This document shows, piece after piece, positions 7,525 through 16,100 of a stretch of DNA of 38,963 nt. The DNA comes from CAZLBV01 sp964557845 (GTDB lineage: Bacteria > Acidobacteriota > Aminicenantia > Aminicenantales > Aminicenantaceae), in the NCBI GenBank assembly GCA_964557845.1, contig CAZLBV010000299.1:1-38963 (forward strand), written 5' to 3'. The notes under the pieces were generated by a model, which saw nothing but the letters and a program-made list of their open reading frames with translations, made no database searches and was not told the DNA's origin. The position numbers and the translations under genes were made by a program. How positions within the stretch are numbered: the stretch's first letter is position 1; each line of letters starts with the position of its first letter.

Positions 7525-7843
7525 ATTGATCTCTGCTGTCAGCGATGATACTTTTGAAGAAGAAGTTTTAAAATCAGAAATTCCCGTTCTGGTGGATTTT
7601 TGGGCAGCTTGGTGTGCCCCCTGTTTTATGGTTGCCCCAGCTTTGGAAACTTTGGCGCAAGATTATGAAGGAAAATTGAAGGTGGCTAAGTTGGATGTTG
7701 ATAAGAATAATAGAACAGCAGCTGAATACGGAATCATGAGTATTCCGGCTCTTCTTCTTTTTAAGGGTGGAGAGGTAATAGAAACCATTATAGGAGCTCA
7801 ACCTAAAGAAAATATTGAAAATGCTATGAAGAAATACTTATGA
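7517..7843 (+). CDS. trxA: Thioredoxin
   Basis: A 108-residue single-domain thioredoxin. The redox site is W-C33-A-P-C36, a WCAPC variant of the classic WCGPC; the cis-proline appears in the SIPALLLF segment. It reduces protein disulfides in the cytoplasm using electrons from the thioredoxin reductase encoded next door. The start is TTG 7517, fixed by GAGGAGG ending 5 nt upstream and overlapping the last codons of glgA. The stop overlaps the ATG of trxB (ATGA), so the pair is translationally coupled, consistent with a redox couple. No signal peptide is present. Confidence 0.95.
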   Translation: MSELISAVSDDTFEEEVLKSEIPVLVDFWAAWCAPCFMVAPALETLAQDYEGKLKVAKLDVDKNNRTAAEYGIMSIPALLLFKGGEVIETIIGAQPKENIENAMKKYL

Positions 7844-8766
7844 GCGAGATTTATGATGTAATTATTATCGGAGCAGGACCCGCAGGTTTATCTGCAGCCA
7901 TCTATACCGGCAGAGCCGGATTGAATACAATTGTGGTGGAGAAAGGCATTCCCGGCGGGCAGATATTATTTACAGATATGATCGAGAATTATCCCGGTTT
8001 CCCGGATGGAATCAACTCTTTTGAACTGATGGATTCGTTCCGGAATCAAGCGGAACGGTTCGGGGCCGAATTTTTGATGGATGAGGTCAAGGAGATAAAG
8101 GGTAAAAATAACGATGGATTTTGGGAAGTGGCTTCAGAAAAAACGCTTTATGCAGCCAGATCCATAATTGTTGCAACTGGAGCCATTCATCGTAAACTGG
8201 GCGTGCCCGGAGAAAAAGAGCTTATTGGCCGAGGGGTTTCCTTTTGTGCCACCTGCGACGGCGCATTTTACCGAGATAAGACCATAGCGGTTGTAGGAGG
8301 CGGCAGTTGGGCTTTAACGGAAGCGCTTTTCCTCACCAAATTTGCTAAGGCGGTTAAGCTAATTCATCGCAGGGATCAGTTCCGCGGCGAGAAAATTCTT
8401 CAGGAAAGGGTTAAAAATCACGATAAGATCGAAATTCTTTGGGATTCTATTGTCGTAGAAATAATGGGTAGAGAAAAACTTGAATCAATCATTCTAAAAA
8501 ATGTAAAGACGGAAAAAACAGCAAAGCTCAATCTGGACGGTCTCTTTATTTCTATTGGAGCAAATCCTAATACAGGATTCTTAAAGGGTATGCTTGAGGT
8601 TAATCAATGGGGCGAGATCGTGGTGAAAAAGAATATGAGAACTTCGGTTCCTGGGATTTTTGCTGCCGGAGATGTAACAGATGCCTGCCCTAATCAGGTT
8701 GCCACAGCTGTTGGGACAGGGGTGACGGCGGGTATAGCCATAGACGAATATCTTGATAATTATTGA
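7840..8766 (+). CDS. trxB: Thioredoxin-disulfide reductase
   Basis: Flavoprotein of 308 residues that passes electrons from NADPH through FAD and a CxxC pair to thioredoxin. FAD-binding IIGAGPAGLSAAIYTGRAGL lies at the N-terminus. The redox pair is C136-A-T-C139 followed by DGAFY, and the C-terminal FAD motif is GIFAAGDVTD. The NADPH domain has GGGSWALTEA where most family members have GGGDSAxEEA. It keeps HRRDQFR, whose arginines contact the 2'-phosphate, so NADPH use is likely but should be treated as inferred. It overlaps trxA by 4 nt and ends convergently 38 nt from lpxD, with no recognisable terminator between. Confidence 0.94.
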   Translation: MSEIYDVIIIGAGPAGLSAAIYTGRAGLNTIVVEKGIPGGQILFTDMIENYPGFPDGINSFELMDSFRNQAERFGAEFLMDEVKEIKGKNNDGFWEVASEKTLYAARSIIVATGAIHRKLGVPGEKELIGRGVSFCATCDGAFYRDKTIAVVGGGSWALTEALFLTKFAKAVKLIHRRDQFRGEKILQERVKNHDKIEILWDSIVVEIMGREKLESIILKNVKTEKTAKLNLDGLFISIGANPNTGFLKGMLEVNQWGEIVVKKNMRTSVPGIFAAGDVTDACPNQVATAVGTGVTAGIAIDEYLDNY

Positions 8767-8804
8767 ATTTTTAACCTGAAGTTATGTTTAGTCAATTCCT
8801 AGTT

Positions 8805-9860
8805 CTATTTATATATTTTATTTGATAACTCTTCGACTTGTTTTTTGAGTTTGCGGAAATCCTTTAGTAATTGATGGAGATGGGGGATAGATGCCCAGGC
8901 TTTTCTCCATTCCATGATATCTAAATGGGGGCTTCCGGAAATAAAAGATCCTTCAGGAATATCTTTGGTAATCCCTGATTTAGCGGCCATGATCGCGTTA
9001 TCACCGACATTTACGTGATCCGAAATTCCCACTTGACCTCCAAGGATCACATTCTTACCCAGTTTAGAACTTCCGGCAATACCGGCTTGACCGGCAATTA
9101 TACTTCCGGGTCCGATGGTAACATTGTGAGCGATCTGTACCAGATTATCGACCTTTGTCCCCTTACAAATACGGGTTTCTTCCAACCCTGCCCGGTCAAC
9201 TGCAGAATTGGCTCCGATTTCTACGTCATCTTCTATAATGACTTTCCCGATCTGGGGGATTTTTATATGGTTTCCATCTTTATCCCGGGTGTATCCGAAT
9301 CCATCTGCCCCCAAGACTACCCCGTTGTGAATGATGACCCTGTTTCCTATTACTGTATTTTCACGAATTGAAACGTGAGAATGGACCACAGTCTTGCTTC
9401 CAATTTTTACGCCCGGATAGATGGAAACCAGAGGGAAAATAATGGAGCCCGTTCCGATCTCGGCATCTTCTCCAATGTATGAAAAGGCCCCTATTGAAAC
9501 ATCTTTCCCTATTTTAGCTGAGGGGGAAACGAATGCTTGAGGATGGATCCCGGGAAGCGGATAGGAATAGTGGTGAAACAATGATATGGCTTCGGCAAAG
9601 GAAAGATAAGGATTTTCACATATTATAACCGGAAGATCAAAAGCCTCTTCGCAAGGAGGGAGTATGGCTGCTCCTGCTTTAGATCTTTTCAGAGCGTCTA
9701 AATGTTTTTTCCCGGAGGCAAAGACGATATCCTGGCCACTTGCTTTTTCTATAATCGCCACTCCGGTGATGATGGTGTTGCCATCTCCTTTAAATGGGCA
9801 ATTCAAGATTTCTGCGATCTCTTTGACTGTATATTGGATGGATTCAGGCGATTTTTTCAT
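8805..9860 (-). CDS. lpxD: UDP-3-O-(3-hydroxyacyl)glucosamine N-acyltransferase
   Basis: Third step of lipid A synthesis: transfers a 3-hydroxyacyl chain from acyl-ACP to the 2-amino group of UDP-3-O-acylglucosamine. The 351 residues comprise an N-terminal uridine-binding domain (TVKEIAEILNC...) and a long left-handed beta-helix of hexapeptide repeats (about 105-310). The catalytic-His segment QIAHNVTIGPG is present, as is the GGQVGISDHVNVGD region. A C-terminal helix follows. I chose ATG 9860 because AGAGG lies just upstream; an in-frame ATG at 9872 would add four residues. The start overlaps the end of the yihY-type gene, so lipid A synthesis is translationally linked to the upstream ATP-synthase transcript. 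Confidence 0.95.
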   Translation of the reverse strand: MKKSPESIQYTVKEIAEILNCPFKGDGNTIITGVAIIEKASGQDIVFASGKKHLDALKRSKAGAAILPPCEEAFDLPVIICENPYLSFAEAISLFHHYSYPLPGIHPQAFVSPSAKIGKDVSIGAFSYIGEDAEIGTGSIIFPLVSIYPGVKIGSKTVVHSHVSIRENTVIGNRVIIHNGVVLGADGFGYTRDKDGNHIKIPQIGKVIIEDDVEIGANSAVDRAGLEETRICKGTKVDNLVQIAHNVTIGPGSIIAGQAGIAGSSKLGKNVILGGQVGISDHVNVGDNAIMAAKSGITKDIPEGSFISGSPHLDIMEWRKAWASIPHLHQLLKDFRKLKKQVEELSNKIYK

Positions 9861-10713
9861 GCATCCTCTCATTTAATACCGCGGCTAATTCAGCGCCCCA
9901 AAAAAGAATAACCAGTGAAAAAGAGATCCACAGGAGAAAGAAGATTATTGAAGTCAAAGTGCCTTGCAGGAGACGTGAAAGGACAATACCGATCGCTGAG
10001 AAGTGGGCAACATAAAAGGCAAAGAGACGTTTAAATATCTCCCACAGCAAAGCGCTGATCGCGGCTGCTATGGCTGCCGGCTTGGTATGTACTTTGATTT
10101 CCGGTATGAATTTATAGAGCACGAAGATAACCAGAAAGGTCAGGGTGAACGGGATCAGATATTGCAGAAAAAAATTGTTAACCAAAGAAACCACTTTAGG
10201 ATTTATGTTGTTGGCGACGATGGTACTTTCTCTGATAGTGCGTTGGATAGCGGTCCAAATTGCGGTAATAGATAAAGATATAAGCATGATGATGCCCAGC
10301 ACGAACATGATCAAATATTCCATAAGCCGGTTGTAAAAGAAAGATTTCTGGTAGTTGGCCTTAAAGATAAAATTTATGGCATATATAAGATTGGAGAATA
10401 AAAAACTTGCGGCAATAAAGGAACCGGCCAGACCAAACCAACCCAGATTAGTAATATTTTGGGAAATGAATTCGATCCGTTCGAAAAAATAAGGGTCCAG
10501 TTGAGCGAAAAATTCATCTGAAAAAACATTGAGCGATCGAAAGGCAAGTTCGGAGTTCCCTAAGATCTTTGTGGCGACAAAAGCAAAAAGGGCCACTAGA
10601 GGCACGGCACAAAGAAGGGTGTAGTAAGATACGATAATAGAAAAGTTTCCACATCTGTCTTTGTTGAATCTTTTAAAGGCAGTCTTGATGATATCGATGA
10701 TCGGAGACTTCAT
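9844..10713 (-). CDS. YihY/UPF0761-family inner-membrane protein
   Basis: Polytopic membrane protein of 289 residues with about six transmembrane helices. The family signature is recognisable in the N-terminal FSIIVSYYTLLCAVPLVALFAF, the middle IPEIKVHTKPAAIAAAISALLWEIFK and the C-terminal LLWISFSLVILFWGAELAAVLNE. The family was once called ribonuclease BN by mistake, and its molecular role is not settled. ATG 10713 is used; a TTG two codons earlier (10719) is possible, and neither has a clear ribosome site. It follows atpE by 43 nt and overlaps lpxD. The context suggests an envelope role but does not define it. Confidence 0.88.
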   Translation of the reverse strand: MKSPIIDIIKTAFKRFNKDRCGNFSIIVSYYTLLCAVPLVALFAFVATKILGNSELAFRSLNVFSDEFFAQLDPYFFERIEFISQNITNLGWFGLAGSFIAASFLFSNLIYAINFIFKANYQKSFFYNRLMEYLIMFVLGIIMLISLSITAIWTAIQRTIRESTIVANNINPKVVSLVNNFFLQYLIPFTLTFLVIFVLYKFIPEIKVHTKPAAIAAAISALLWEIFKRLFAFYVAHFSAIGIVLSRLLQGTLTSIIFFLLWISFSLVILFWGAELAAVLNERMHEKIA

Positions 10714-10756
10714 TTCCAAATATTATTTGTAGTGATTTGAAATTTTGGGGGCCGGT

Positions 10757-11104
10757 TCAGAATATGTATTTACCCCATTGGACCATGAGAACGATAATGC
10801 TGATCAACAAGGCATAGATTACCAAAGTTTCGATCAAGACCAGTCCAAAGATCAGAAGGAACCTGATGTGAGGAGCCGATCCAGGATTGCGTGATATCCC
10901 TTCACAGGCACTGCTGATCGCCTTTGCTTGGCAAAAAGCTCCTGCTGCAGCAGCCAAAGTGATGATGGCGCCTCCAATGATAATCGACAGTTTGTAAAGA
11001 TCAGCCTTGCTTTGGATAGTGGCAGTATCCTGAGCTAAAAGAGGCATGCTTAGAAGAATAAAAAAGAACAGTAAAAGCAATACCGGCTTGGTTTTCTTTG
11101 TCAT
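10757..11104 (-). CDS. atpE: F0F1 ATP synthase subunit c, sodium-type site, signal-like N-terminus
   Basis: A 115-residue proteolipid with an N-terminal hydrophobic signal-like segment (about 1-25, ending near LLAQ) preceding the usual two-helix hairpin. The first hairpin helix carries FCQAKA (Gln59), the loop is SRNPGS, and the second helix has IETLVIY (Glu92, Thr93, Tyr97). Gln in helix 1 with Glu-Ser/Thr and Tyr in helix 2 is the arrangement of Na+-coordinating c rings such as that of Ilyobacter, so Na+ coupling is inferred. AAGGAG lies 8 nt before the ATG. It is 17 nt downstream of atpB. Genes for b, delta and F1 do not follow; the next gene is a YihY-type protein. Confidence 0.92.
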   Translation of the reverse strand: MTKKTKPVLLLLFFFILLSMPLLAQDTATIQSKADLYKLSIIIGGAIITLAAAAGAFCQAKAISSACEGISRNPGSAPHIRFLLIFGLVLIETLVIYALLISIIVLMVQWGKYIF

Positions 11105-11121
11105 GATTAGACTCCTTATAA

Positions 11122-11868
11122 TTAATTTTCCTCCTCATGGGCTACTGCCCCTGCTATATAAATACAGGCGAGCAGTACGAATACGAAAGCCTGGATAATG
11201 GAGGTAAAGATAGCCACAGCCATAAATGGCAGCGGCAGAAAAAAAGGAATGATCGATGCAATAATCACTATTAACAGTTCTTCGGCGAAAATATTGCCGA
11301 AGAGACGGATAGAAAGGGACACAGGCCGTGAAAAATGGCTTATTATCTCGATCGGTAAAAGCAAGGGAGCGAGCAGTGGGATTGGTCCTGTGAAGTGTTT
11401 CAAATATTTAAATAAGCCTTGAGCCTTAATTCCTTGCCAGTGATAATAAACAAAGACAGTCAACGCACATCCTGCTGTAACATTTAGTTTACTTGTTGGA
11501 GACATTAAACCCGGAATAAGGCCAAGCATATTAGCTGTAAAAATAAAAAGCCCTACCGTGGCGATCATAGGCATATATTTTATTCCTTGTTCTCCAATAG
11601 TATCTACCAATAGATTTTCAAAGGTTTTTATCACAAGCTCCAAGACGCTCTGTAGGCGGCTGGGTACAGGATCGAGCTTGCGAGAAGCAAACCCGAAGAA
11701 CACGATCAGAATTAGAGCAACGATCAAGGCCATCACGATATAATCAGGAATAAAATGCTCAGGATTATGAACCTCTATGCCGAAAAGATTTAGAAAAGCG
11801 GCAAGGGGTTTACTGAAGATCTTATTTATTAATTCGACTATAGGATAGCTATGTTCTAATTCTTCCAT
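11122..11868 (-). CDS. atpB: F0F1 ATP synthase subunit a
   Basis: Membrane stator subunit of 248 residues forming the ion half-channels against the c ring. The essential arginine lies in SLSIRLFGN (Arg188), with the following AEELLIVII segment. About five or six hydrophobic helices are visible, and the final helix is FTSIIQAFVFVLLACIYIAGA. The N-terminus is short and starts at ATG 11868, overlapping the end of atpI by 13 nt, which indicates translational coupling. It is part of an atpZ-atpI-atpB-atpE block that stops after subunit c, so the remaining synthase genes must lie elsewhere. Confidence 0.95.
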   Translation of the reverse strand: MEELEHSYPIVELINKIFSKPLAAFLNLFGIEVHNPEHFIPDYIVMALIVALILIVFFGFASRKLDPVPSRLQSVLELVIKTFENLLVDTIGEQGIKYMPMIATVGLFIFTANMLGLIPGLMSPTSKLNVTAGCALTVFVYYHWQGIKAQGLFKYLKHFTGPIPLLAPLLLPIEIISHFSRPVSLSIRLFGNIFAEELLIVIIASIIPFFLPLPFMAVAIFTSIIQAFVFVLLACIYIAGAVAHEEEN

Positions 11869-12284
11869 TTTATTAACTTTGGGTACGCGGCAAGTGCTTC
11901 AAAAAGAAGAACCGGCACGATCGCGGAAAAACCTGCAATGAACGCAAAAATTTTCTTTGAAAAAAAGAAAATTATAATAAAAAACACCAGAATAATCAAT
12001 AGAAGGCGCAGGCCATACAGCAGGAAGGCTGATTTGAGAGCTTTCCTTTTTTCTTTGAATAAAAACCTGGTCAAAGACTGTTTCAGCCAGATAAAACTCA
12101 GCGCCGATAAAATCCCACCGGCAAACAAAAGTAAGGCGCTGGCAGCATCGAAGAGGATGTATATTACAATTGCCGCAACCGCAGCCAGCAAAAGTATTTC
12201 CAAAGGGATGCGGTGTAAAATCTTCTCATCTTCTTCCCACGATGTTGGTTGGTTTGCCTCACCCATTGTATCTATCCTTTTCAT
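11856..12284 (-). CDS. atpI: ATP synthase subunit I-like protein
   Basis: A small membrane protein of up to 142 residues with four hydrophobic segments. There is a charged N-terminus (SWEEDEKILHRIP) and a basic cytoplasmic stretch (FKEKRKALKS) between helices 2 and 3. Position, size and topology match the AtpI family, which helps assemble the c ring or handle Mg2+. The sequence itself is weakly conserved, so the assignment leans on context between atpZ and atpB. ATG 12284 overlaps the atpZ end. An internal ATG at 12266, preceded by AAGGA and overlapping the atpZ stop, is an equally plausible start. Confidence 0.75.
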   Translation of the reverse strand: MKRIDTMGEANQPTSWEEDEKILHRIPLEILLLAAVAAIVIYILFDAASALLLFAGGILSALSFIWLKQSLTRFLFKEKRKALKSAFLLYGLRLLLIILVFFIIIFFFSKKIFAFIAGFSAIVPVLLFEALAAYPKLIKWKN

Positions 12285-12495
12285 ATTTTTTTAATCCCCT
12301 GAACAGGCTTAATAGCCCTGATATTACTCCCAGACATGTAAAAATCAGAAGCAGCCAGGGGTGCGTTCCGAAGAGCCTGTCGAGAAAGTGACCAAATATC
12401 AACCCCACGACTATAGACGAAGGAAGCATGAGACCAAGTGAACTGACTTCGGCCAATTTTTTTAAATCGGATCTAAAATCCATTTTATTCGTCAT
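12259..12495 (-). CDS. atpZ: AtpZ/AtpI-family small membrane protein
   Basis: A 78-residue protein with two transmembrane helices (about 20-40 and 47-65). The conserved turn GHFLDRLFGTHPW resembles the G..LD..FGT.P pattern of AtpZ proteins, which are encoded at the head of many atp operons and have been linked to Mg2+/Ca2+ handling with AtpI. It is the first gene of the block. A TATAAT lies upstream with a leader of about 18 nt and no obvious ribosome site. The C-terminus overlaps the next gene. Confidence 0.8.
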   Translation of the reverse strand: MTNKMDFRSDLKKLAEVSSLGLMLPSSIVVGLIFGHFLDRLFGTHPWLLLIFTCLGVISGLLSLFRGLKKYEKDRYNG

Positions 12496-12519
12496 GTTTG
12501 ACTTTTTCTAAATTATGGC

Positions 12520-12525
12520 ATTATA
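12520..12525 (-). promoter_or_regulatory. -10 element of the atpZ operon
   Basis: Minus-strand TATAAT (12525-12520), with transcription expected near 12513 and atpZ ATG at 12495. No good -35 hexamer is found at 16-18 nt. An inverted repeat TAGTG-AG-CACTA (12524-12535) overlaps the upstream edge of the -10 and could be an operator, which is speculative. Confidence 0.4.
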
Positions 12526-12689
12526 GTGAGCACTAAATTTAATTCTTTCTTTGTGGAGTTAGAAGACTAGAAGTATTATTATCCCCAGGCTAGAAAAGGT
12601 CAAGTAGATTTATCCACGATTGATCATAAGAGAGCTGATTTTACAACGATCGGCTGAGAAAGCGAGAATTGAATAATTAAGATTGATTA

Positions 12690-12719
12690 TTGAATCTATA
12701 GTTTAGGTTGTGCTACATT
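12690..12719 (+). promoter_or_regulatory. Extended -10 promoter of lptD, leaderless
   Basis: TTGAAT (12690-12695), 18-nt spacer ending in TGC, then TACATT (12714-12719), giving an extended -10. The expected +1 is near 12726, which is the GTG start codon itself. No ribosome-binding site precedes that codon. Confidence 0.55.
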
Positions 12720-12725
12720 TATGTC

Positions 12726-14888
12726 GTGAAGAAAGGAATCGTAAAACAGCTTGGTCTGTTTATAATTTTGATATTATTTGTGTTGCGTGGGGGGCTTTAT
12801 TCCTTCCAAGACACCTCAACTGAGGATGAGATCGTTGTCGTGGCTGGGTATAAAGAAAAGATCAAAGAAATGATCATAGCTAAAACGAATGTGGAGGTGC
12901 ACTATAAGAAAATTTCGGTTTTTGGGGATATGGTTCAGGTTAATCTGGAAACAAAAGATGTCCGGGCAGAAGGAAATGTTACCATTCGTATGGAGAATGA
13001 GATTATAAGGGTCGATGAGATTGATTTGAATCTTGACTCTAAGATAATGGAAATGACAGATGTACAGGGGATGGCTCAGCCTATAATTCTCTATGAAGCC
13101 GAATCAGCAAAAAGGAAAGAGGAAAACCTATATCAATTGAACAAGGCATGGATCACTTCCTGTTCTCAGCCTGTTCCCAGATGGAAATTTTCCTGTTCGA
13201 AGGCCAATTTCAAAAAAGATGATTATGTTGAGATGTGGGGTGCGGTTTTTTCTCTAAAAAAAGTTCCGATTTTTTATTTTCCTTATATGAGATATCCTTT
13301 AGGCAAGGAGCGTTCTACCGGCTTTTTAATCCCCAGTCTCGGATTCACAGGGCGAAAGGGGATGACCTTTTCCCAGGCTTTTTTTTGGGCGATACGGGAT
13401 AACATGGACGCGACTTTTCAATACGATTACTATTCCTACCGGGGTATGGGAGGCGGATTAGAATACAGGTATATTTTTCCTAAGGGTACCAATGGGGAAT
13501 TTGAATTGTATTATTTTAAGTTCAAGCAAACTTCTGAACAGGAAGAACTGGACAACGCCTCGATCCTTCGGTTCACGCATAATCAAATGCTGCCGGCGAA
13601 TTTCAGGCTGGTGGCTAATGTGGATTATCAGAGCTCCTATGATTTCCTGCGGGAGTTCGACAATAATTTCAGGAGGGCCGTTGTTTCCAACCGGAGTTCT
13701 CAGATCTATTTGTCAAGAGCATGGTCCAATTTCAACTGGAATATGCGAGTATCCCGCTTCGATACATACAGCAGTCTAATTGATATGTCTGTTATACGAC
13801 AGAGCCTTCCCGAGATATCATTCAGTTCAAATAAAATAAAAATGATCTCTCCCTTGTATTTCTCTTTTAACTCCGCTTTCAGTAGCTGGCAGTACGGATG
13901 GGATTATCAGTATGAAAAAGACACGCAAAGACGGTCACAGGATTTTTCTTTTAATCCCACACTGACTATTCCCTTTACATCGATCCCATGGTTAACTTTA
14001 AACTCTTCAGTGGCAGCAAACTTTTTTTACTATTTCAAAAGTTATGCACCGAATACAAAGAATGTAGTGGATGAGCCTTTGCTACGGAAGGATTACAGTA
14101 TTAATCTTGAATTTAGAGGCCCATCATTCTATAAAATATTCTTTGATTCTGAAAATGTCCCTAAAGTCAAACATATAATTGAACCCATTTTCACCTATCG
14201 TTATGAGAGTCCTGTGTCCGATTCAGATAGGATCATTACATCCAGTTATTATTTTTACCGGAATCATTACCTCAAATATGGTTTGTATAATTCTCTTTTA
14301 GTTAAAACAGAAGATATGCCTTCCGGCCGTGAGATGTTTTCCTTGCGTTTGGAACAGAATTATTATCTTGAGCCTGAAGACAGTCCTTTAAAACCTTATC
14401 GTTTGGAGAATGGAGAAATCCCCAGATTTTCCGATATCAATGGATATTTGCGATTTAATCCCACTAAGACCTTTAGTTTAGATATGTCCTCAAGTTATAA
14501 TCATTATTTTAAAGTTTTTTCAACCCTGCGCTTCAGCGCCAGTGCAGGGATGTCTACGGATCCCTATTTTTTAAGAGTCAGCTGGTATAAAAGTGATAAT
14601 CCCTATAGTAAAAGTATATTATGGGTGCGGCATCAGGTCAGTCTGTACGGGGGAGCCAAGATCCCAGGTCTGCCCCTTGAATTGCTGGGAGCTTTTGATT
14701 TCAATATTCAGGAGAAGAAACTGCTTTATTCCTCCTTAAATTTTGTGTACCATTACCAGTGTTTAGATTTTAAAGCGGATGTTCGGGTGTATTATTTTAG
14801 AGAAAAACCTGAATTCCAGTTTAATATTTCTTTTGGTTTAGGCAATATAGGAAAAACCACGGAGTTTTTAGGAGGAATGGGGTTTTGA
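12726..14888 (+). CDS. lptD: LPS-assembly outer-membrane protein LptD
   Basis: A 720-residue outer-membrane translocon that inserts LPS into the outer leaflet, working with LptE. Order of parts: a signal peptide (VKQLGLFIILILFVLRGG), an LptA/OstA-like beta-jellyroll (about 50-135, with VRAEGNVTIRMENEIIRV), a linker with a Ser-Cys pair (TSCSQP, then FSCSK), then a beta-barrel rich in aromatic, alternating strands ending in Phe (LGGMGF). The conserved FYFPYMRYPLG and STGFLIPSLG motifs mark the family. I start it at GTG 12726 because the -10 element occupies 12714-12719; the longer frame from TTG 12708 would begin inside the promoter. It is divergent from the atp genes. rmlA follows after 76 nt. 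Confidence 0.94.
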   Translation: MKKGIVKQLGLFIILILFVLRGGLYSFQDTSTEDEIVVVAGYKEKIKEMIIAKTNVEVHYKKISVFGDMVQVNLETKDVRAEGNVTIRMENEIIRVDEIDLNLDSKIMEMTDVQGMAQPIILYEAESAKRKEENLYQLNKAWITSCSQPVPRWKFSCSKANFKKDDYVEMWGAVFSLKKVPIFYFPYMRYPLGKERSTGFLIPSLGFTGRKGMTFSQAFFWAIRDNMDATFQYDYYSYRGMGGGLEYRYIFPKGTNGEFELYYFKFKQTSEQEELDNASILRFTHNQMLPANFRLVANVDYQSSYDFLREFDNNFRRAVVSNRSSQIYLSRAWSNFNWNMRVSRFDTYSSLIDMSVIRQSLPEISFSSNKIKMISPLYFSFNSAFSSWQYGWDYQYEKDTQRRSQDFSFNPTLTIPFTSIPWLTLNSSVAANFFYYFKSYAPNTKNVVDEPLLRKDYSINLEFRGPSFYKIFFDSENVPKVKHIIEPIFTYRYESPVSDSDRIITSSYYFYRNHYLKYGLYNSLLVKTEDMPSGREMFSLRLEQNYYLEPEDSPLKPYRLENGEIPRFSDINGYLRFNPTKTFSLDMSSSYNHYFKVFSTLRFSASAGMSTDPYFLRVSWYKSDNPYSKSILWVRHQVSLYGGAKIPGLPLELLGAFDFNIQEKKLLYSSLNFVYHYQCLDFKADVRVYYFREKPEFQFNISFGLGNIGKTTEFLGGMGF

Positions 14889-14964
14889 TGAAGGCAGTAT
14901 TCTTTTCACGTTGAGTTTAATTTAAATAAAAACCAAGAAAGAGTGTATGATTAAAGAGTAAAAA

Positions 14965-16032
14965 ATGATGAAAGGCTTAATTCTAAGCGGAGGCAAAGGC
15001 ACCAGACTCAGACCGCTCACTTTTACTCAAGCCAAGCAGCTGGTGCCGGTTGCGAATAAACCGGTATTATTTTATGGGATAGAGGCTCTGCGGGATGCTG
15101 GAATTACCGACATAGGTATCATCGTCGGTGATACAAAAGAGGAAATAATGGGAGCTCTGGGAGACGGGTCCCGTTTTTGTGTCCGGATCGATTACATTGA
15201 GCAGGAATTTCCCTTGGGTTTAGCTCATGCTGTTAAGATAGCTGAAGAATATTTACAAAAGGATCCTTTTGTAATGTATTTGGGTGATAATATTTTAAAG
15301 AGCGGAATAAGATCGCTGGTGGATGAATTCCGGGAGAAAAAACCCAATGCGCTGATCCTTTTAACAGAAGTTCCTAACCCTCAGATGTTTGGAGTGGCTG
15401 AGCTTGAGGACGGGAAGATAAAACGCCTGGTTGAAAAGCCAGAGAATCCCGCGAGCAATCTGGCTCTGGTCGGGGTTTATATGTTCGATCATAATATTTT
15501 TAAAGCAGTGAATGCTATAACGCCTTCCTGGAGGAATGAATTGGAAATAACCGATGCCATCCAGCAGTTGGTGGAAACCGGATATGAAGTTCACCCTCAT
15601 CTTGTAACCGGATGGTGGAAGGACACGGGAAAGATCGAGGATATTTTAGAAGCCAACCGGCTGATCTTAGAAACCCTGCCGTGCAGCATTCAAGGGAAGG
15701 TCGATGAAAAATCAAAGATCGATGGACGGGTGGTTATCGAGTCCGATGTTATCATCAATGACAGTCATATAAGAGGTCCGGTTATTATCGGCTCCGGTTC
15801 TCAGATCATAAACTCTTACGTTGGCCCATTTACTTCAATTCAGAAGAACTGCCGGATCATCCAGACTGAGATAGAGAACAGCATTGTTTTAGAAGGCAGT
15901 GAAATAACGGATATTGAAAAACGTATTGATGAGAGTTTGATCGGCCGGGAAGTGAAGATATGTAGGGGCCAGCCAAAACCTGCTGTTTATCGCTTCATAT
16001 TGGGTGATAAAAGTGAAATCAGGATAAAATGA
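14965..16032 (+). CDS. rmlA: Glucose-1-phosphate thymidylyltransferase, long form
   Basis: Makes dTDP-glucose from dTTP and glucose 1-phosphate, the first step to dTDP-6-deoxysugars. The nucleotidyltransferase domain begins LILSGGKGTRLRPLTFTQAKQLVPVANKP. It shows the catalytic-metal segment YLGDNIL and the sugar-binding VEKPENP. From about residue 245 the protein continues as a left-handed beta-helix (repeated I/V-x-G/D pattern). That makes it 355 residues, the long RmlA subtype, not the ~290-residue E. coli type. Two adjacent ATG codons (14965 and 14968) could start it. It heads a run of nucleotide-sugar genes up to 19584. Confidence 0.9.
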   Translation: MMKGLILSGGKGTRLRPLTFTQAKQLVPVANKPVLFYGIEALRDAGITDIGIIVGDTKEEIMGALGDGSRFCVRIDYIEQEFPLGLAHAVKIAEEYLQKDPFVMYLGDNILKSGIRSLVDEFREKKPNALILLTEVPNPQMFGVAELEDGKIKRLVEKPENPASNLALVGVYMFDHNIFKAVNAITPSWRNELEITDAIQQLVETGYEVHPHLVTGWWKDTGKIEDILEANRLILETLPCSIQGKVDEKSKIDGRVVIESDVIINDSHIRGPVIIGSGSQIINSYVGPFTSIQKNCRIIQTEIENSIVLEGSEITDIEKRIDESLIGREVKICRGQPKPAVYRFILGDKSEIRIK

Positions 16033-16100
16033 TCGTGATACCGGGCATTTTTCTGATTATGCTTACAACTCGGTTGAAATTCATACCTAGGAGCTTTTAG

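Noticed and set aside
12610..12618. DnaA-box-like TTATCCACG between atpZ and lptD
   Set aside because: A single near-match without a cluster of boxes, dnaA/dnaN genes or an AT-rich unwinding element; not an origin.
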